NCBI GenBank assembly: GCA_002449665.1
Contig: DJXH01000035.1
Coordinates: forward strand, 1-17,620
From: Bacteroidales bacterium UBA7009
Lineage (GTDB): Bacteria > Bacteroidota > Bacteroidia > Bacteroidales > Paludibacteraceae
Direction: 5' to 3'
Length of the DNA stretch: 17,620 bases
The notes below the pieces were generated by a model that saw only the letters and a program-made list of their open reading frames with translations, was not told the DNA's origin and ran no database searches. Position numbers and translations under genes: made by a program. Positions 6,306-14,487 of the stretch are shown piece by piece. Positions within the stretch are counted from its first letter, which is position 1, and each line of letters begins with the position of its first letter.

Positions 6306-7586
6306 TTATTCGTTATCAGTAAAGAATATGCTTGTTTGGTCGCCTATTTTCTTCAGTCCTTTTCGGGCTTTGTCGAGCAGCGACTCTTCTTTTGTTTCGG
6401 TGATAGGTTCGTGTGTGTCGCGGTAGTCGCTGCCCATGATGAGTGCGCCTATGAGAGCGGAGTATTCGGGGCTGTACCACTCGTCGTCCGTGTCCGGGGC
6501 GAGCAGAGAGGCGTGGTTGCCGTAGTCAACGTCGATGTCGGTGTTGGTCTGGACATATTCGGCTATGCCTTCCATTCGGCTGCCGCCGCCGGTGATAAGG
6601 ACTGTCTCAATGCGACCTTCGTATTTGCCGAGCACTTCAAAGAGCGGTTGCATTATTGTGTCGAGTTCGGTTTTTATGATTTCCGACAGTTCGCTCATTT
6701 TGATTTTCAGTTCTCTGCTCTCCGAGTTGTTTGTCAGTATGCGCAGCATTTTGTCTTTTTCTATGAGTTCTGGCAGTGCGTAGCCGTATCTGCATTTTAT
6801 CAGTTCGGCGTGTTGCATATCTATGCCGCCTTCTCGTGCTATGGCTTTGGTTATGTCTCTGCCTCCTGCGCCGATAACTTTGCAGGCAAGGTACTGATTG
6901 CCTTTGTATATGCTCAGTGTCGTGGTCTGTGCGCCGAGGTCTATGATAGCGCAGCCGTTTGTGAGCAGTTCGGGTTCGTCTGCGGTCAGTGCGCTGAAGT
7001 GTGCATCGGGGCGGACGAAGGTATGCTCCATGTGGACGAAAGCGTGGTCAAAGCTGTCTTCCACTTTGCTTTTGAGTTGTTTTTCTCCTACGAAGGCAAC
7101 GTAGTGGGGTTCTATCACGCTTGCTTTCATACCTTTTTCGGGTATGTCATCTGTCTCTTTGCCGTCGGCTATGTAGTAACTCGGGATAAGGTCCAGAATG
7201 GCGATGGAGGGGTTTTTTGCTTCGTGGTTTTTGCGGCAGGTGTTTTTCAGGTCTTCGAGTACGGCGGGTGTCAGTTCTTTTTTGCGCACGAAGTCGTGTG
7301 GTGATTTCAGTTCTATGAGTTGCATACTCCCGCCGCCGAGCAGAGCGAAGACGGTGTTGATGTCTTTCACTCCTATTCGGTTGGCAAGCAGTTTGAGCGA
7401 CTCTTTGAGCATATATCCGGCGTTGCCGGTGTTTATTATGACGCCTTTGTTGATGCAGGCGTATTTCTCGTTTGTTTCGGCTCCGAGTATTTTCAGTGTG
7501 TTAGGTGCTATGCGTTCGGCTGCCATCACTTTTATGCTGCCGCCGCCGAAGTCCACGGCTACCAAAGGTTTGTTGTTTTTCTCCAT
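6306..7586 (-). CDS. ftsA: cell division protein FtsA
   Basis: FtsA is the actin-like protein that anchors FtsZ filaments to the membrane and recruits later divisome proteins. This 426-residue copy shows the ATPase motifs of the actin/Hsp70 fold: phosphate-1 VAVDFGGGSIKV (9-20), phosphate-2 AIIDLGAQTTTLSIY (about 217-231) and the adenosine motif VLITGGGSRMEGI. The C terminus holds an amphipathic basic helix (LLDKARKGLKKIGDQ) expected to be the membrane-targeting sequence, after a variable acidic linker. The start lies 2 bases after the ftsQ stop, so translation is probably coupled. Placement between ftsQ and ftsZ is the canonical division-cluster order. Confidence 0.97.
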   Translation of the reverse strand: MEKNNKPLVAVDFGGGSIKVMAAERIAPNTLKILGAETNEKYACINKGVIINTGNAGYMLKESLKLLANRIGVKDINTVFALLGGGSMQLIELKSPHDFVRKKELTPAVLEDLKNTCRKNHEAKNPSIAILDLIPSYYIADGKETDDIPEKGMKASVIEPHYVAFVGEKQLKSKVEDSFDHAFVHMEHTFVRPDAHFSALTADEPELLTNGCAIIDLGAQTTTLSIYKGNQYLACKVIGAGGRDITKAIAREGGIDMQHAELIKCRYGYALPELIEKDKMLRILTNNSESRELKIKMSELSEIIKTELDTIMQPLFEVLGKYEGRIETVLITGGGSRMEGIAEYVQTNTDIDVDYGNHASLLAPDTDDEWYSPEYSALIGALIMGSDYRDTHEPITETKEESLLDKARKGLKKIGDQTSIFFTDNE

Positions 7587-7588
7587 TA

Positions 7589-8323
7589 TTAGTTTCTCCC
7601 TATTACTTGTCCGTCTATACTTACATCTAATTCCTTATAGCTTTTTATCTGCATCTCGTCGCTTGCTTGCAGGAAAAGGCGCAGGCGTTTGAGTTTGCGT
7701 TTGTAGTCTGTCAGTTTGCCGAGCATAATGCGTGTGTCGGAGGTTTGCTGATAGAGAATGACGTTGCGATCGCTGCGGACTGTCATCTTTTTTATTCTTT
7801 CCCGCCAGTAGTCGTTTGTTTGCAGCCATTCGGCAAAGTCGGCTATCTGTGTTTTTGCAGTATTTTCGCCTATGCTGCCTTCGGCTGTCAGTATTTTCTG
7901 TCTTATGTTCGGCAGTATGCTCATTCGGCGGCGGTCGGTGTCAATAAAATAACTCTCTGCCGCTGTTATTATCCTTACTAACGGTTGTCGTTCCGTAATG
8001 CGGATATGTATTTCGCCTTTGCTTGTCTTGTAGCATTCGGCGGTGCGTACAGGTTCGTATGTGAGTACTGCTTGTTCTATGGTGCGGCAGTTGATGGAGT
8101 CGAAAATTTTGCCTACGGGGTTCAGCCGGCAGTTGTTTAGGTGTTGCAGCACTTCTTTTTCCGTTATATAGCGGTTGTCTGTTTCGCCTTCTATCTCTAT
8201 AACGGCGGCTTTACATTCGTCGCTGCCGTTGTAGTTGAAGGTAGCAAGGCATAGTGCCGTTATCAGTATGACGGTGGCGGCGACGGCGCAACCGGTGATT
8301 ATGTTTTTCGTTTTTTGTGTCAT
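7589..8323 (-). CDS. ftsQ: cell division protein FtsQ
   Basis: FtsQ is a bitopic membrane protein that links early cytoplasmic and late periplasmic division proteins (FtsB and FtsL in other bacteria). The 244 residues have a short cytoplasmic N terminus, one transmembrane segment (about 8-28), a POTRA domain (about 37-105, ending near RTAECYKTSKGEIHIRITER) and a beta-domain including YFIDTDRRRMSI, typical of the FtsQ/DivIB fold. Sequence conservation in this family is low, so position between murC and ftsA weighs heavily. The ATG overlaps the murC stop as ATGA (8320-8323), and ftsA starts 2 bases after its stop. Confidence 0.93.
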   Translation of the reverse strand: MTQKTKNIITGCAVAATVILITALCLATFNYNGSDECKAAVIEIEGETDNRYITEKEVLQHLNNCRLNPVGKIFDSINCRTIEQAVLTYEPVRTAECYKTSKGEIHIRITERQPLVRIITAAESYFIDTDRRRMSILPNIRQKILTAEGSIGENTAKTQIADFAEWLQTNDYWRERIKKMTVRSDRNVILYQQTSDTRIMLGKLTDYKRKLKRLRLFLQASDEMQIKSYKELDVSIDGQVIGRN

Positions 8324-9765
8324 TTGTCAGGTTGTAGTAATTGTTTCAGCCGTACAGTTATCTTGTCTGTTTCTCGGTCTATGTCGCCTGCGCCGAGGGT
8401 GAGCAGTACGTATTGACCTGCTGTGTCGGTCAGTTTTTCGCGCATATCCTGCTCTATGTATTCGGCGATATTGCTTTTTTCGACTACTGTTGTCTCTTTC
8501 CCTCTTGCTTTGCATTTCTCTGTGAGCATGCTTGCCGTTATACCCTCTATGGGCTTTTCTCTTGCGGGATAGATAGGCAGCAATATCACCTCGTCAGCCG
8601 TTGTCAGAGCGTCTGCAAAGCCGTCGGCGAAGTCGCGAGTGCGGGTGTAGAGATGCGGCTGGAAGACGGCTGTTATATGCCTGTCGGGGTATGTTTTTCT
8701 GACGGACGATATGGCGTTTTTTATCTCGGTGGGGTGGTGTGCGTAGTCGTCTATGTATGTCAGTCGGGTGCTATTGAGGTGACGGTTAAACCGCCGCCAT
8801 ACGCCTTGGTAGGTCTCTATGCCGCTGCGTATCTCGTTGTCTGTCGCGCCGCTGAGGTGTGCCACAGCCATTGCTCCTATGGCGTTCTCTATGTTTACCC
8901 ATACCGGCACGCCTAATCTTACGTCTTTTATTGTGCCTTGCGGGTGAATGAAGTTAAACTCTATCTCGCCGTCTTTTATGCGCACATTGTCAGCGTAAAA
9001 GTCTGCCTCAGGGTGTCTTCCCTCTTCATAGCCGCAGTAGGTATATACTTTGCATTTCGGGTTGCGCACGCTAAAGCCTTTTTTTATTACTATCGCATCT
9101 GTTACATTTTCGGCATAAATGTCAAAGCCTTCTTGATAGCCTTTGGCTGTGCCGTATATGTCGAGGTGGTCGGGTTCGATGCTTGTAATGAGGGAGATAT
9201 ACGGAGTGAGGTGATGGAAAGAGCGGTCATATTCGTCGGCTTCGGCTACTACGAATCTGCTTTTGTCGTCTATGATGACGTTGCTGTGGTAGTTCTCGCT
9301 TATGCCGCCGAGGAAAGCGCTTGCGCCGTTGTGTGAGAGGTGCATTATGTGAGCAAGCATCGTGGAGCAGGTGGTTTTGCCGTGAGTGCCTGCCACGCAC
9401 AAGGCTTTGGTAGTTAGCGTATTGCCATCGGTGTCAGTGTGTTCGAGCCGAGTTACCAAGCCGAGCAGTTCGGCGCGTTTGATAATTGTGTATCCGTTTT
9501 GGCGGAAGTAGGTATATATCGCTTCGTCTTCGGGTACGGCTGGGGTGCGCACTACGAGTGTGTCTGTTGCCGTATATGTTTCGCCCGATATGCTATCGTT
9601 ATATACTATGTTTATTCCCTCGTTTTCAAGTTCTTCAGTCAGATGTGAGCGTGTGCGGTCGTAGCCTGCGACGGTATAGCCTTTGGCGTTAAAATATCGT
9701 GCGAGAGCGGACATACCTATGCCGCCTATGCCGAGGAAGTATATGTTTTTGTATTTAGTGTGCAT
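8320..9765 (-). CDS. murC: UDP-N-acetylmuramate--L-alanine ligase MurC
   Basis: MurC is the cytoplasmic ATP-dependent ligase that adds L-alanine to UDP-MurNAc, the first step of the peptidoglycan stem peptide. From the ATG at 9765 it has 481 residues. The Rossmann-like start IYFLGIGGIGMSALAR (8-23) binds the UDP-sugar, and the P-loop CVAGTHGKTTCSTM (123-136) binds ATP. EADEYDRSF and DDYAHHPTEI are further Mur ligase marks. An in-frame ATG at 9804 would add 13 residues, but a strong promoter lies across 9774-9805, so that codon would not be in the mRNA. The leader is only a few bases long. This is the first gene of the operon running through ftsQ, ftsA, ftsZ and the Wzz-like gene. Confidence 0.97.
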   Translation of the reverse strand: MHTKYKNIYFLGIGGIGMSALARYFNAKGYTVAGYDRTRSHLTEELENEGINIVYNDSISGETYTATDTLVVRTPAVPEDEAIYTYFRQNGYTIIKRAELLGLVTRLEHTDTDGNTLTTKALCVAGTHGKTTCSTMLAHIMHLSHNGASAFLGGISENYHSNVIIDDKSRFVVAEADEYDRSFHHLTPYISLITSIEPDHLDIYGTAKGYQEGFDIYAENVTDAIVIKKGFSVRNPKCKVYTYCGYEEGRHPEADFYADNVRIKDGEIEFNFIHPQGTIKDVRLGVPVWVNIENAIGAMAVAHLSGATDNEIRSGIETYQGVWRRFNRHLNSTRLTYIDDYAHHPTEIKNAISSVRKTYPDRHITAVFQPHLYTRTRDFADGFADALTTADEVILLPIYPAREKPIEGITASMLTEKCKARGKETTVVEKSNIAEYIEQDMREKLTDTAGQYVLLTLGAGDIDRETDKITVRLKQLLQPDK

Positions 9766-9773
9766 ATTGCGCA

Positions 9774-9805
9774 CAAAGGTACAACTTTTGCTCAACTTGC
9801 CCAAA
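9774..9805 (-). promoter_or_regulatory. promoter of the murC-ftsQAZ operon
   Basis: On the minus strand TTTG (plus 9802-9805), exactly 20 bases, then TACCTTTG (plus 9774-9781) is a full match to the Bacteroidota consensus. The -7 box ends 8 bases before the murC ATG, which implies an almost leaderless transcript. Confidence 0.8.
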
Positions 9806-9829
9806 TATCTTCATAATTTTGTGCAAAAA

Positions 9830-9861
9830 TTTGTATATTTGTTTTTGTTGCCGTATCTTTG
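9830..9861 (+). promoter_or_regulatory. promoter of the YafQ-type toxin-antitoxin pair
   Basis: TTTG at 9830-9833, 20 bases, then TATCTTTG at 9854-9861 matches the consensus. It is divergent from the murC promoter, with 24 bases between the two -33 boxes, so one bound regulator could affect both. Confidence 0.75.
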
Positions 9862-9887
9862 CGGCGTGTTAGATTAGTTATCTGCTT

Positions 9888-10103
9888 ATGGAATCTATGA
9901 CAATAAGATATAATCCAACTAATGCTTTTGTAAATGCAGTTATAAGTCTTATACGGCAGACCAAAGCTATAAAGATAATAGATGATACTGCTGCCGAATA
10001 TGTCCCTAATGAGGAGACGTTAGAAGCGATAGATGACATTAAGAACGGGCGGGTGTATCATGCTGGCAGCACAGAAGATTTATTCGAGCAAATCTTAGGT
10101 TGA
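9888..10103 (+). CDS. antitoxin of a YafQ-type pair
   Basis: This 71-residue protein is encoded directly upstream of a YafQ-like toxin, with 2 bases between its stop and the toxin ATG. The N-terminal part (TIRYNPTNAFVNAVISLI) could form a beta strand and helix of ribbon-helix-helix type. The C-terminal half (EETLEAIDDIKNGRVYHAG onward, with DLFEQILG at the end) is acidic and resembles toxin-binding tails such as those of RelB/DinJ-like antitoxins. An ATG three codons in (9897) is an alternative start. Its own promoter lies at 9830-9861. The assignment rests on context more than on sequence identity to a known family. Confidence 0.78.
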   Translation: MESMTIRYNPTNAFVNAVISLIRQTKAIKIIDDTAAEYVPNEETLEAIDDIKNGRVYHAGSTEDLFEQILG

Positions 10104-10105
10104 TT

Positions 10106-10387
10106 ATGTATAGTATTGATTATACCGGTAAATTTAAGAAAGACTTAAAGTTATGTCAGCGGCGCGGGTATGATTTGACATCGATTAAAACAGTAATAAA
10201 GTGTCTTGAATTAAACGGATGTGTTCCCGAAGAATACTCTCCTCATACATTGTCCGGTAAGTTAAATGGATATTGGGAATGTCATATTGAACCGGATTGG
10301 CTGTTGATATACGATGTAAACGATGTGGTTCGTTTAGTCACTTTAGTAAGAACAGGTACTCATTCAGACTTGTTAAGCAAAAAATGA
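10106..10387 (+). CDS. YafQ-family toxin (mRNA endonuclease)
   Basis: This 93-residue RelE-superfamily toxin resembles E. coli YafQ, a ribosome-dependent mRNA endonuclease. The active-site set is visible: His47 in EEYSPHTLSG, His60 in ECHIEPDWLLIY, Asp64 in the same block, and His86 in VRTGTHSDLL. They correspond to YafQ His50, His63, Asp67 and His87, so the enzyme looks intact. I chose the ATG at 10106; a TTG two codons upstream overlaps the antitoxin stop. No terminator follows before the next gene at 10423, so read-through into the secreted-protein gene is possible. Confidence 0.92.
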   Translation: MYSIDYTGKFKKDLKLCQRRGYDLTSIKTVIKCLELNGCVPEEYSPHTLSGKLNGYWECHIEPDWLLIYDVNDVVRLVTLVRTGTHSDLLSKK

Positions 10388-10422
10388 TTTATCATAAATA
10401 CTAACTCTAAATTTTTACAAAA

Positions 10423-11553
10423 ATGAAAAAAGTTACTTTAATTCTTTGCGCTATGCTGATGGTGCTTAGCGTAAACGCAAACGTTAGACAGATTCGTCGT
10501 GCTGCTAATGCAAATCCGCAGCAGATTACCCTGAAAGCCAACCAAGGTTATCTCTACAACTGGGAAGGCACAGCAGATGCTGAAAGATGGGAAGGCGGTA
10601 AGACACAAAAAGGTGTTATGCGTCTCGAACTCGGGATGGCTCAAGGTGAAGGAGAAAATTTCCAATTTAAGAAAAACCTCATCGTGTATTTCTTCAATAA
10701 AGAAAGTCAGACCAGTCTTAACGGTATATACGAGTTGGGTATTTATTATGCTAATGATGAACAAGGTAATCCTTTGTATCTGTATGATAACATTGTAGAT
10801 ATCAACGGCAATGGCACTGACCTCAAGGCAATGACGGGTGCTTATCTGCAAGCTTCCGTTATAGGCGTTGAGAATAATATGCTCAAATATGACCTCTATT
10901 TCATTTCCAATGAGTATGAGTTTGCCGTACAAGTTCCCATTATCGGTATAAACAACGTTATTGCCAACGAAAATCCCCAAGCAGACAATGCTTTCTTTAC
11001 TCCCACAGATCAGACCTTCTTTATGAATGAATCTCAGTTGGATTTTGAGTATAACTATAGTGATGTAGAGTTGGGTTATGATGCTTCATACAATCCTAAT
11101 CTTGTTCGTGTTCACGGTTATACTCAAGGACAAAGTTATATCTGCTTGGATTTCGTTGTAGATGTGCTTGATGCCAATTCATACATTCCCGCAGGTACTT
11201 ACGATGTAGTAGGTTCGGGTGAAGTGGGCATTGTTAAGTCTGCCGGATATCTTGCAGCAGAACCCCTGCCCTCTTACGCATTGACTTATGATAGTGATGG
11301 CTATTATAATCATATTTGGTTCCTCAGCGCAGGTACAGCTACCGTAGAGTTTAACGGCACGGATATGCGCGTTACCGTTGATGCTCAAAATGCTTATGGC
11401 AAGAAAATTAAAGCTGTTATCGGTTCTTTGAGCGACACCGCTCTCGGTGAGACCAAAGCTGAAGTGAAAGCTGACAAGGCTATCGAAAACGGACAGCTCA
11501 TTATCATCCGCAACGGCGTTCGCTACAACGCTCAAGGTGCAGTGGTAGAGTAA
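10423..11553 (+). CDS. secreted Bacteroidales protein, paralogue of the next gene
   Basis: This 376-residue protein has a clear signal peptide, KKVTLILCAMLMVLSVNA, with likely cleavage near residue 20. The mature part is rich in short beta strands with aromatic and Asn/Gly turns, suggesting two or three beta-sandwich-like units. I do not recognise a named family. The second half (LDFVVDVLDANSYIPAGTYD to the C terminus) aligns by eye with the next protein. Both share AGTY/DGTY, an aromatic-Asp block, GTA/TV-V strands and VDA-N. Both end in a short tail with GQ-IIIR-GVRYNAQG. That tail resembles ends I recall from other secreted Bacteroidales proteins and may be a sorting or packing strand; I cannot confirm a type IX signal. 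A strong terminator follows. Confidence 0.75.
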   Translation: MKKVTLILCAMLMVLSVNANVRQIRRAANANPQQITLKANQGYLYNWEGTADAERWEGGKTQKGVMRLELGMAQGEGENFQFKKNLIVYFFNKESQTSLNGIYELGIYYANDEQGNPLYLYDNIVDINGNGTDLKAMTGAYLQASVIGVENNMLKYDLYFISNEYEFAVQVPIIGINNVIANENPQADNAFFTPTDQTFFMNESQLDFEYNYSDVELGYDASYNPNLVRVHGYTQGQSYICLDFVVDVLDANSYIPAGTYDVVGSGEVGIVKSAGYLAAEPLPSYALTYDSDGYYNHIWFLSAGTATVEFNGTDMRVTVDAQNAYGKKIKAVIGSLSDTALGETKAEVKADKAIENGQLIIIRNGVRYNAQGAVVE

Positions 11554-11568
11554 TTAGGAATAGTTCTA

Positions 11569-11612
11569 AATAGTGCAAAAAAGCGGCTTTCGGGTCGCTT
11601 TTTTGCACTATT
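11569..11612 (+). terminator. 20-bp stem terminator with UUCG loop
   Basis: AATAGTGCAAAAAAGCGGCT (11569-11588) pairs with the reverse complement at 11593-11612 around a TTCG loop, with two G-T pairs near the loop. T-rich bases on the 3' arm follow. The A/T-rich symmetric stem could work on both strands. Confidence 0.85.
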
Positions 11613-11614
11613 TG

Positions 11615-11645
11615 TTTGTCATTTCGTATTTTTGTCGTACCTTTG
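11615..11645 (+). promoter_or_regulatory. promoter of the second secreted protein gene
   Basis: TTTG at 11615-11618, 19 bases, then TACCTTTG at 11638-11645. It begins directly after the terminator stem, so this gene has separate transcription from its paralogue. The leader to the ATG at 11674 is about 20 bases. Confidence 0.75.
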
Positions 11646-11673
11646 TCCCAAATTTTGATAATCTTAATTGAGT

Positions 11674-13158
11674 ATGAAAAAAATCTACACTATCATTCTT
11701 TCTCTTTGTTTTGTTCTTGCTGCCTACGCCGGCAATACTTCCGCTCAAGAGAACGAAAACGCTTTCTCTTTCAATTTTCTTGTAGCCTATAACCTTGAAG
11801 GTACGGGTAATCTTATCAGTGGCGATGACCCCGTGTCTGTCAAGAAAGGCGATTTCTGCTTTGAACTCTTGCAGCGCGATGAGGAGGACAACGAAACCAT
11901 TGTTGCTCAAATCTATGCTTCCACCGCCACACGTACTTTGGAGCACCTGACCGGTGCTTACGGCATAGGTGCGATAGGCACTTTCTCTTACCTGTTTGAG
12001 GGTGAGGAAAGGCTCCGTTGCCCCTCCGGCTCTATGTATATAGAGTGCGTGGGAGATACGTCAATAGAACTTGTTGAAGGCAAGCCCGCAGTAAAAATGC
12101 CGCTCTATCGCATACGTCTGATAGATGTGCTGACTACCACCGGCAGGACGATTAACATTGAAGGCGCACGCATACCCGCCATGTGTATCAACAAGAAAGA
12201 GTATGACGAGATGCAGCAGACAAATGAAACCAACGACGGCTGGTTCTATTTCCCGCAAGACAAACCCTATGATGCCATTGAGATAGAGACGGCCGTTTAC
12301 GACTACAAAGACTATACTGCCTCGCAGGGGGCTTGGCTCGTACAAGGACTCAATCTTGAACTGTCTAACTATGAGGTGGTGCTTGTCGTCTCTTCCCGTT
12401 CGCTCACCGGCGCGTCTCCGTCCGTTCTCACCGTCGGGCAGAACAACGCCCCGCTCACTTGCGTGTATGAGTATGGCGAAGATTTCTCCGAGGTAACGAC
12501 TATCAACATCGCTTCCGGCTACGGAGTTGTATGGGAGACGGACACAGCTCGTAACTATGATTTCTATCTTATCTCCACCGACAACCAAGTGTATCACGTC
12601 CGTATGCTGTCGTATTATCTGATGGCTTTGGACTCGCAGATCAACATAGACAAGACCTACACTTCCGCTTCTATTACGAAGGAGAATTTCACAGTCGGTG
12701 TTACGGCGAGAGACGAAACAAGTGCTGTCAATATGTTCTTCTATGTCGGTTCGCACGGCGGAGATGTTTTGCTGCCTGACGGCACATATACCATCAGTTA
12801 TGACCATCAGCCGGGTACGGTCAGAGCCTCTCGCGGAATAGAATACGCATCTTATTCTCTTGACCCGTCTTTCTATACCACATTTGATGCTGAAGGTATG
12901 GCAGACGAGATTGCCTTCCTCGTCAGCGGAACGGTGGTTGTTACCAACAGCGACGGCGCGATAAACATAGCCGTTGATGCCCGCAACTCGCTTGAAAAGC
13001 AAGTGAAAATCAATATCTCCGCTGCTACCACCGCACTGCCTGCCGTCTTTGGTACGGACGACTATAAGGACGTGGAGAAACGTATAGGCGAGGACGGACA
13101 GATAGTTATTATTCGCGGCGGCAAGACCTATAACCTGCAGGGTATGCAACTGAGGTGA
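11674..13158 (+). CDS. secreted Bacteroidales protein, larger paralogue
   Basis: This 494-residue protein has the signal peptide KKIYTIILSLCFVLAAYAGN. The mature part is beta-rich, with repeated patterns of a strand block, an L-TGAYG-type turn and a (P/D)GTYTI turn; LTGAYG recurs as MTGAY in the upstream paralogue. The last 110 residues align with the upstream protein, including NIAVDARN against VTVDAQN and the terminal GQIVIIRGGKTYNLQG. I recognise no enzyme motif, so binding, adhesion or a surface-coat role is possible but not shown. A TTG two codons upstream is in frame; the ATG at 11674 fits the signal peptide. The secreted aminopeptidase gene follows after 54 bases without a terminator, so the two are probably co-transcribed. 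Confidence 0.75.
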   Translation: MKKIYTIILSLCFVLAAYAGNTSAQENENAFSFNFLVAYNLEGTGNLISGDDPVSVKKGDFCFELLQRDEEDNETIVAQIYASTATRTLEHLTGAYGIGAIGTFSYLFEGEERLRCPSGSMYIECVGDTSIELVEGKPAVKMPLYRIRLIDVLTTTGRTINIEGARIPAMCINKKEYDEMQQTNETNDGWFYFPQDKPYDAIEIETAVYDYKDYTASQGAWLVQGLNLELSNYEVVLVVSSRSLTGASPSVLTVGQNNAPLTCVYEYGEDFSEVTTINIASGYGVVWETDTARNYDFYLISTDNQVYHVRMLSYYLMALDSQINIDKTYTSASITKENFTVGVTARDETSAVNMFFYVGSHGGDVLLPDGTYTISYDHQPGTVRASRGIEYASYSLDPSFYTTFDAEGMADEIAFLVSGTVVVTNSDGAINIAVDARNSLEKQVKINISAATTALPAVFGTDDYKDVEKRIGEDGQIVIIRGGKTYNLQGMQLR

Positions 13159-13212
13159 TGTTGTAAGCCTAAAGAAAAATGCAATCAATGTTTAATCATA
13201 TAAACTTTTGTT

Positions 13213-14415
13213 ATGAGGAAATCAGTTATTCTCGCGCTCTTGACCCTTTCGGTAGCGGCATTTGCGCAAAACGATTCGATTGAGGCAAAACAAGACTCCG
13301 GTTTTGTTTTCACCACCATTGATAGCGTCGCTATCACTCCCGTTAAGAACCAGTTCCGCAGCGGCACCTGCTGGTGTTTCTCCACTCTCGGTTTTCTTGA
13401 GAGCGAGGTGATGCGTATCAAAGGCAAAGAGATGGATTTCAGCGAGATGTTCGTTGTCAGCCACACTATGGTTGACCGCGCGGAATACGTAGTCCGTATG
13501 TATCAGACCGCACAGTTTGCAGCAGGCGGCAGTGCTTACGATGTTATCTATTGTATGAAACACTATGGTCTCGTTCCCCAAGAGGCAATGCCCGGTATCA
13601 AGTACGGAAGTACTCCTGCCGACACTCTGCCCGTACATGCCGAACTTGATGCAGTGGCAGGCGGATACGTGAAGGCTCTTGGTCGCGGACTGAAGAAACT
13701 CACACCGGTGTGGAAAAAAGGCTTGCAGGCTGTCTATGACACTTATCTCGGCGAATGTCCCGAGAACTTCACCTACGAAGGCAAACAATATACTCCGCAG
13801 TCGTTCGTTAAGTCTCTCGGCTTGAACGCAGACGACTATGTAAGTATCACATCTTATACACATCATCCTTTCTACGAGCGTTTCATTCTCGAGGTGCCTG
13901 ACAACTGGCGTATGGACAATATGTACAACGTACCTATGGAGGAACTGATGGAGATTATCGACAACGCCATTGCCAAAGGCTATACTATGGCTTGGGGAGC
14001 AGACGTGAGCGAGATGGGCTTCACTCGCAAAGGTGTGGGGGTCGTACCTGACGAGGACAAGGGTGCCGAACTGACAGGTTCGGATATGGCTCACTGGCTC
14101 GGACTGAGCGCAAGCGAGAAACGCGACGAACTGACCAAACGCCCTCTGCCTGAGAAAACTATCACGCAGGAGATGCGTCAACAGGCTTACGACAACTGGG
14201 AGACCACCGATGACCACGGTATGCAGATCTTCGGTACTGCCAAAGACCAGACCGGAAAACTCTACTATATGATTAAGAACTCGTGGGGTACGGAGCGTAT
14301 GGACTATAAAGGTATATGGTATATCTCACGCGCCTTTATGGAGTATAAGACCAACGATATTCTCGTTCATAAAGATGCCATACCTCGTCATATCCGCAAG
14401 AAACTCGGTATCTGA
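13213..14415 (+). CDS. secreted aminopeptidase C / bleomycin hydrolase-like cysteine peptidase (family C1B)
   Basis: This 400-residue papain-fold peptidase of the PepC/bleomycin hydrolase group would remove N-terminal residues from peptides. The catalytic set is complete: oxyanion Gln47 and nucleophile Cys53 in VKNQFRSGTCWCFS, His335 in TTDDHGMQI, and Asn356 in MIKNSWGTE. Unlike the cytoplasmic enzymes, it begins with a signal peptide (KSVILALLTLSVAAFAQ, cleaved near 19), so it acts in the periplasm or outside. The C terminus (RKKLGI) is near the family's usual end, where the last residues reach into the active site. It follows the second secreted paralogue by 54 bases and is closed by a bidirectional terminator. 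Confidence 0.92.
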   Translation: MRKSVILALLTLSVAAFAQNDSIEAKQDSGFVFTTIDSVAITPVKNQFRSGTCWCFSTLGFLESEVMRIKGKEMDFSEMFVVSHTMVDRAEYVVRMYQTAQFAAGGSAYDVIYCMKHYGLVPQEAMPGIKYGSTPADTLPVHAELDAVAGGYVKALGRGLKKLTPVWKKGLQAVYDTYLGECPENFTYEGKQYTPQSFVKSLGLNADDYVSITSYTHHPFYERFILEVPDNWRMDNMYNVPMEELMEIIDNAIAKGYTMAWGADVSEMGFTRKGVGVVPDEDKGAELTGSDMAHWLGLSASEKRDELTKRPLPEKTITQEMRQQAYDNWETTDDHGMQIFGTAKDQTGKLYYMIKNSWGTERMDYKGIWYISRAFMEYKTNDILVHKDAIPRHIRKKLGI

Positions 14416-14439
14416 TTGGTATTTAGAGAAAAAGAATAC

Positions 14440-14471
14440 AAAAATCGCGGCTCTTCGGAGCCGCGATTTTT
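14440..14471. terminator. bidirectional terminator between aminopeptidase and rubrerythrin genes
   Basis: AAAAATCGCGGCTC (14440-14453), a TTCG loop and its perfect complement (14458-14471) form a 14-bp stem with A-rich and T-rich ends. It lies between convergent genes and can stop transcription from either side. Confidence 0.9.
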
Positions 14472-14487
14472 GGTATGAAGCAGATGC

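Noticed and set aside
6282..7304. 340-codon plus-strand frame opposite ftsA
   Set aside because: Its amino-acid content (very high Phe, Val, Cys, Tyr) is that of an antisense shadow, and ftsA is certain.
10388..10422. Promoter for the first secreted protein
   Set aside because: No TAnnTTTG box with a spaced TTTG is present in the 35-base gap, so co-transcription with the toxin pair is equally possible.
12061..13188. 375-codon minus-strand frame opposite the second secreted protein
   Set aside because: No signal or domain, while the plus-strand protein has a signal peptide, promoter and paralogue.
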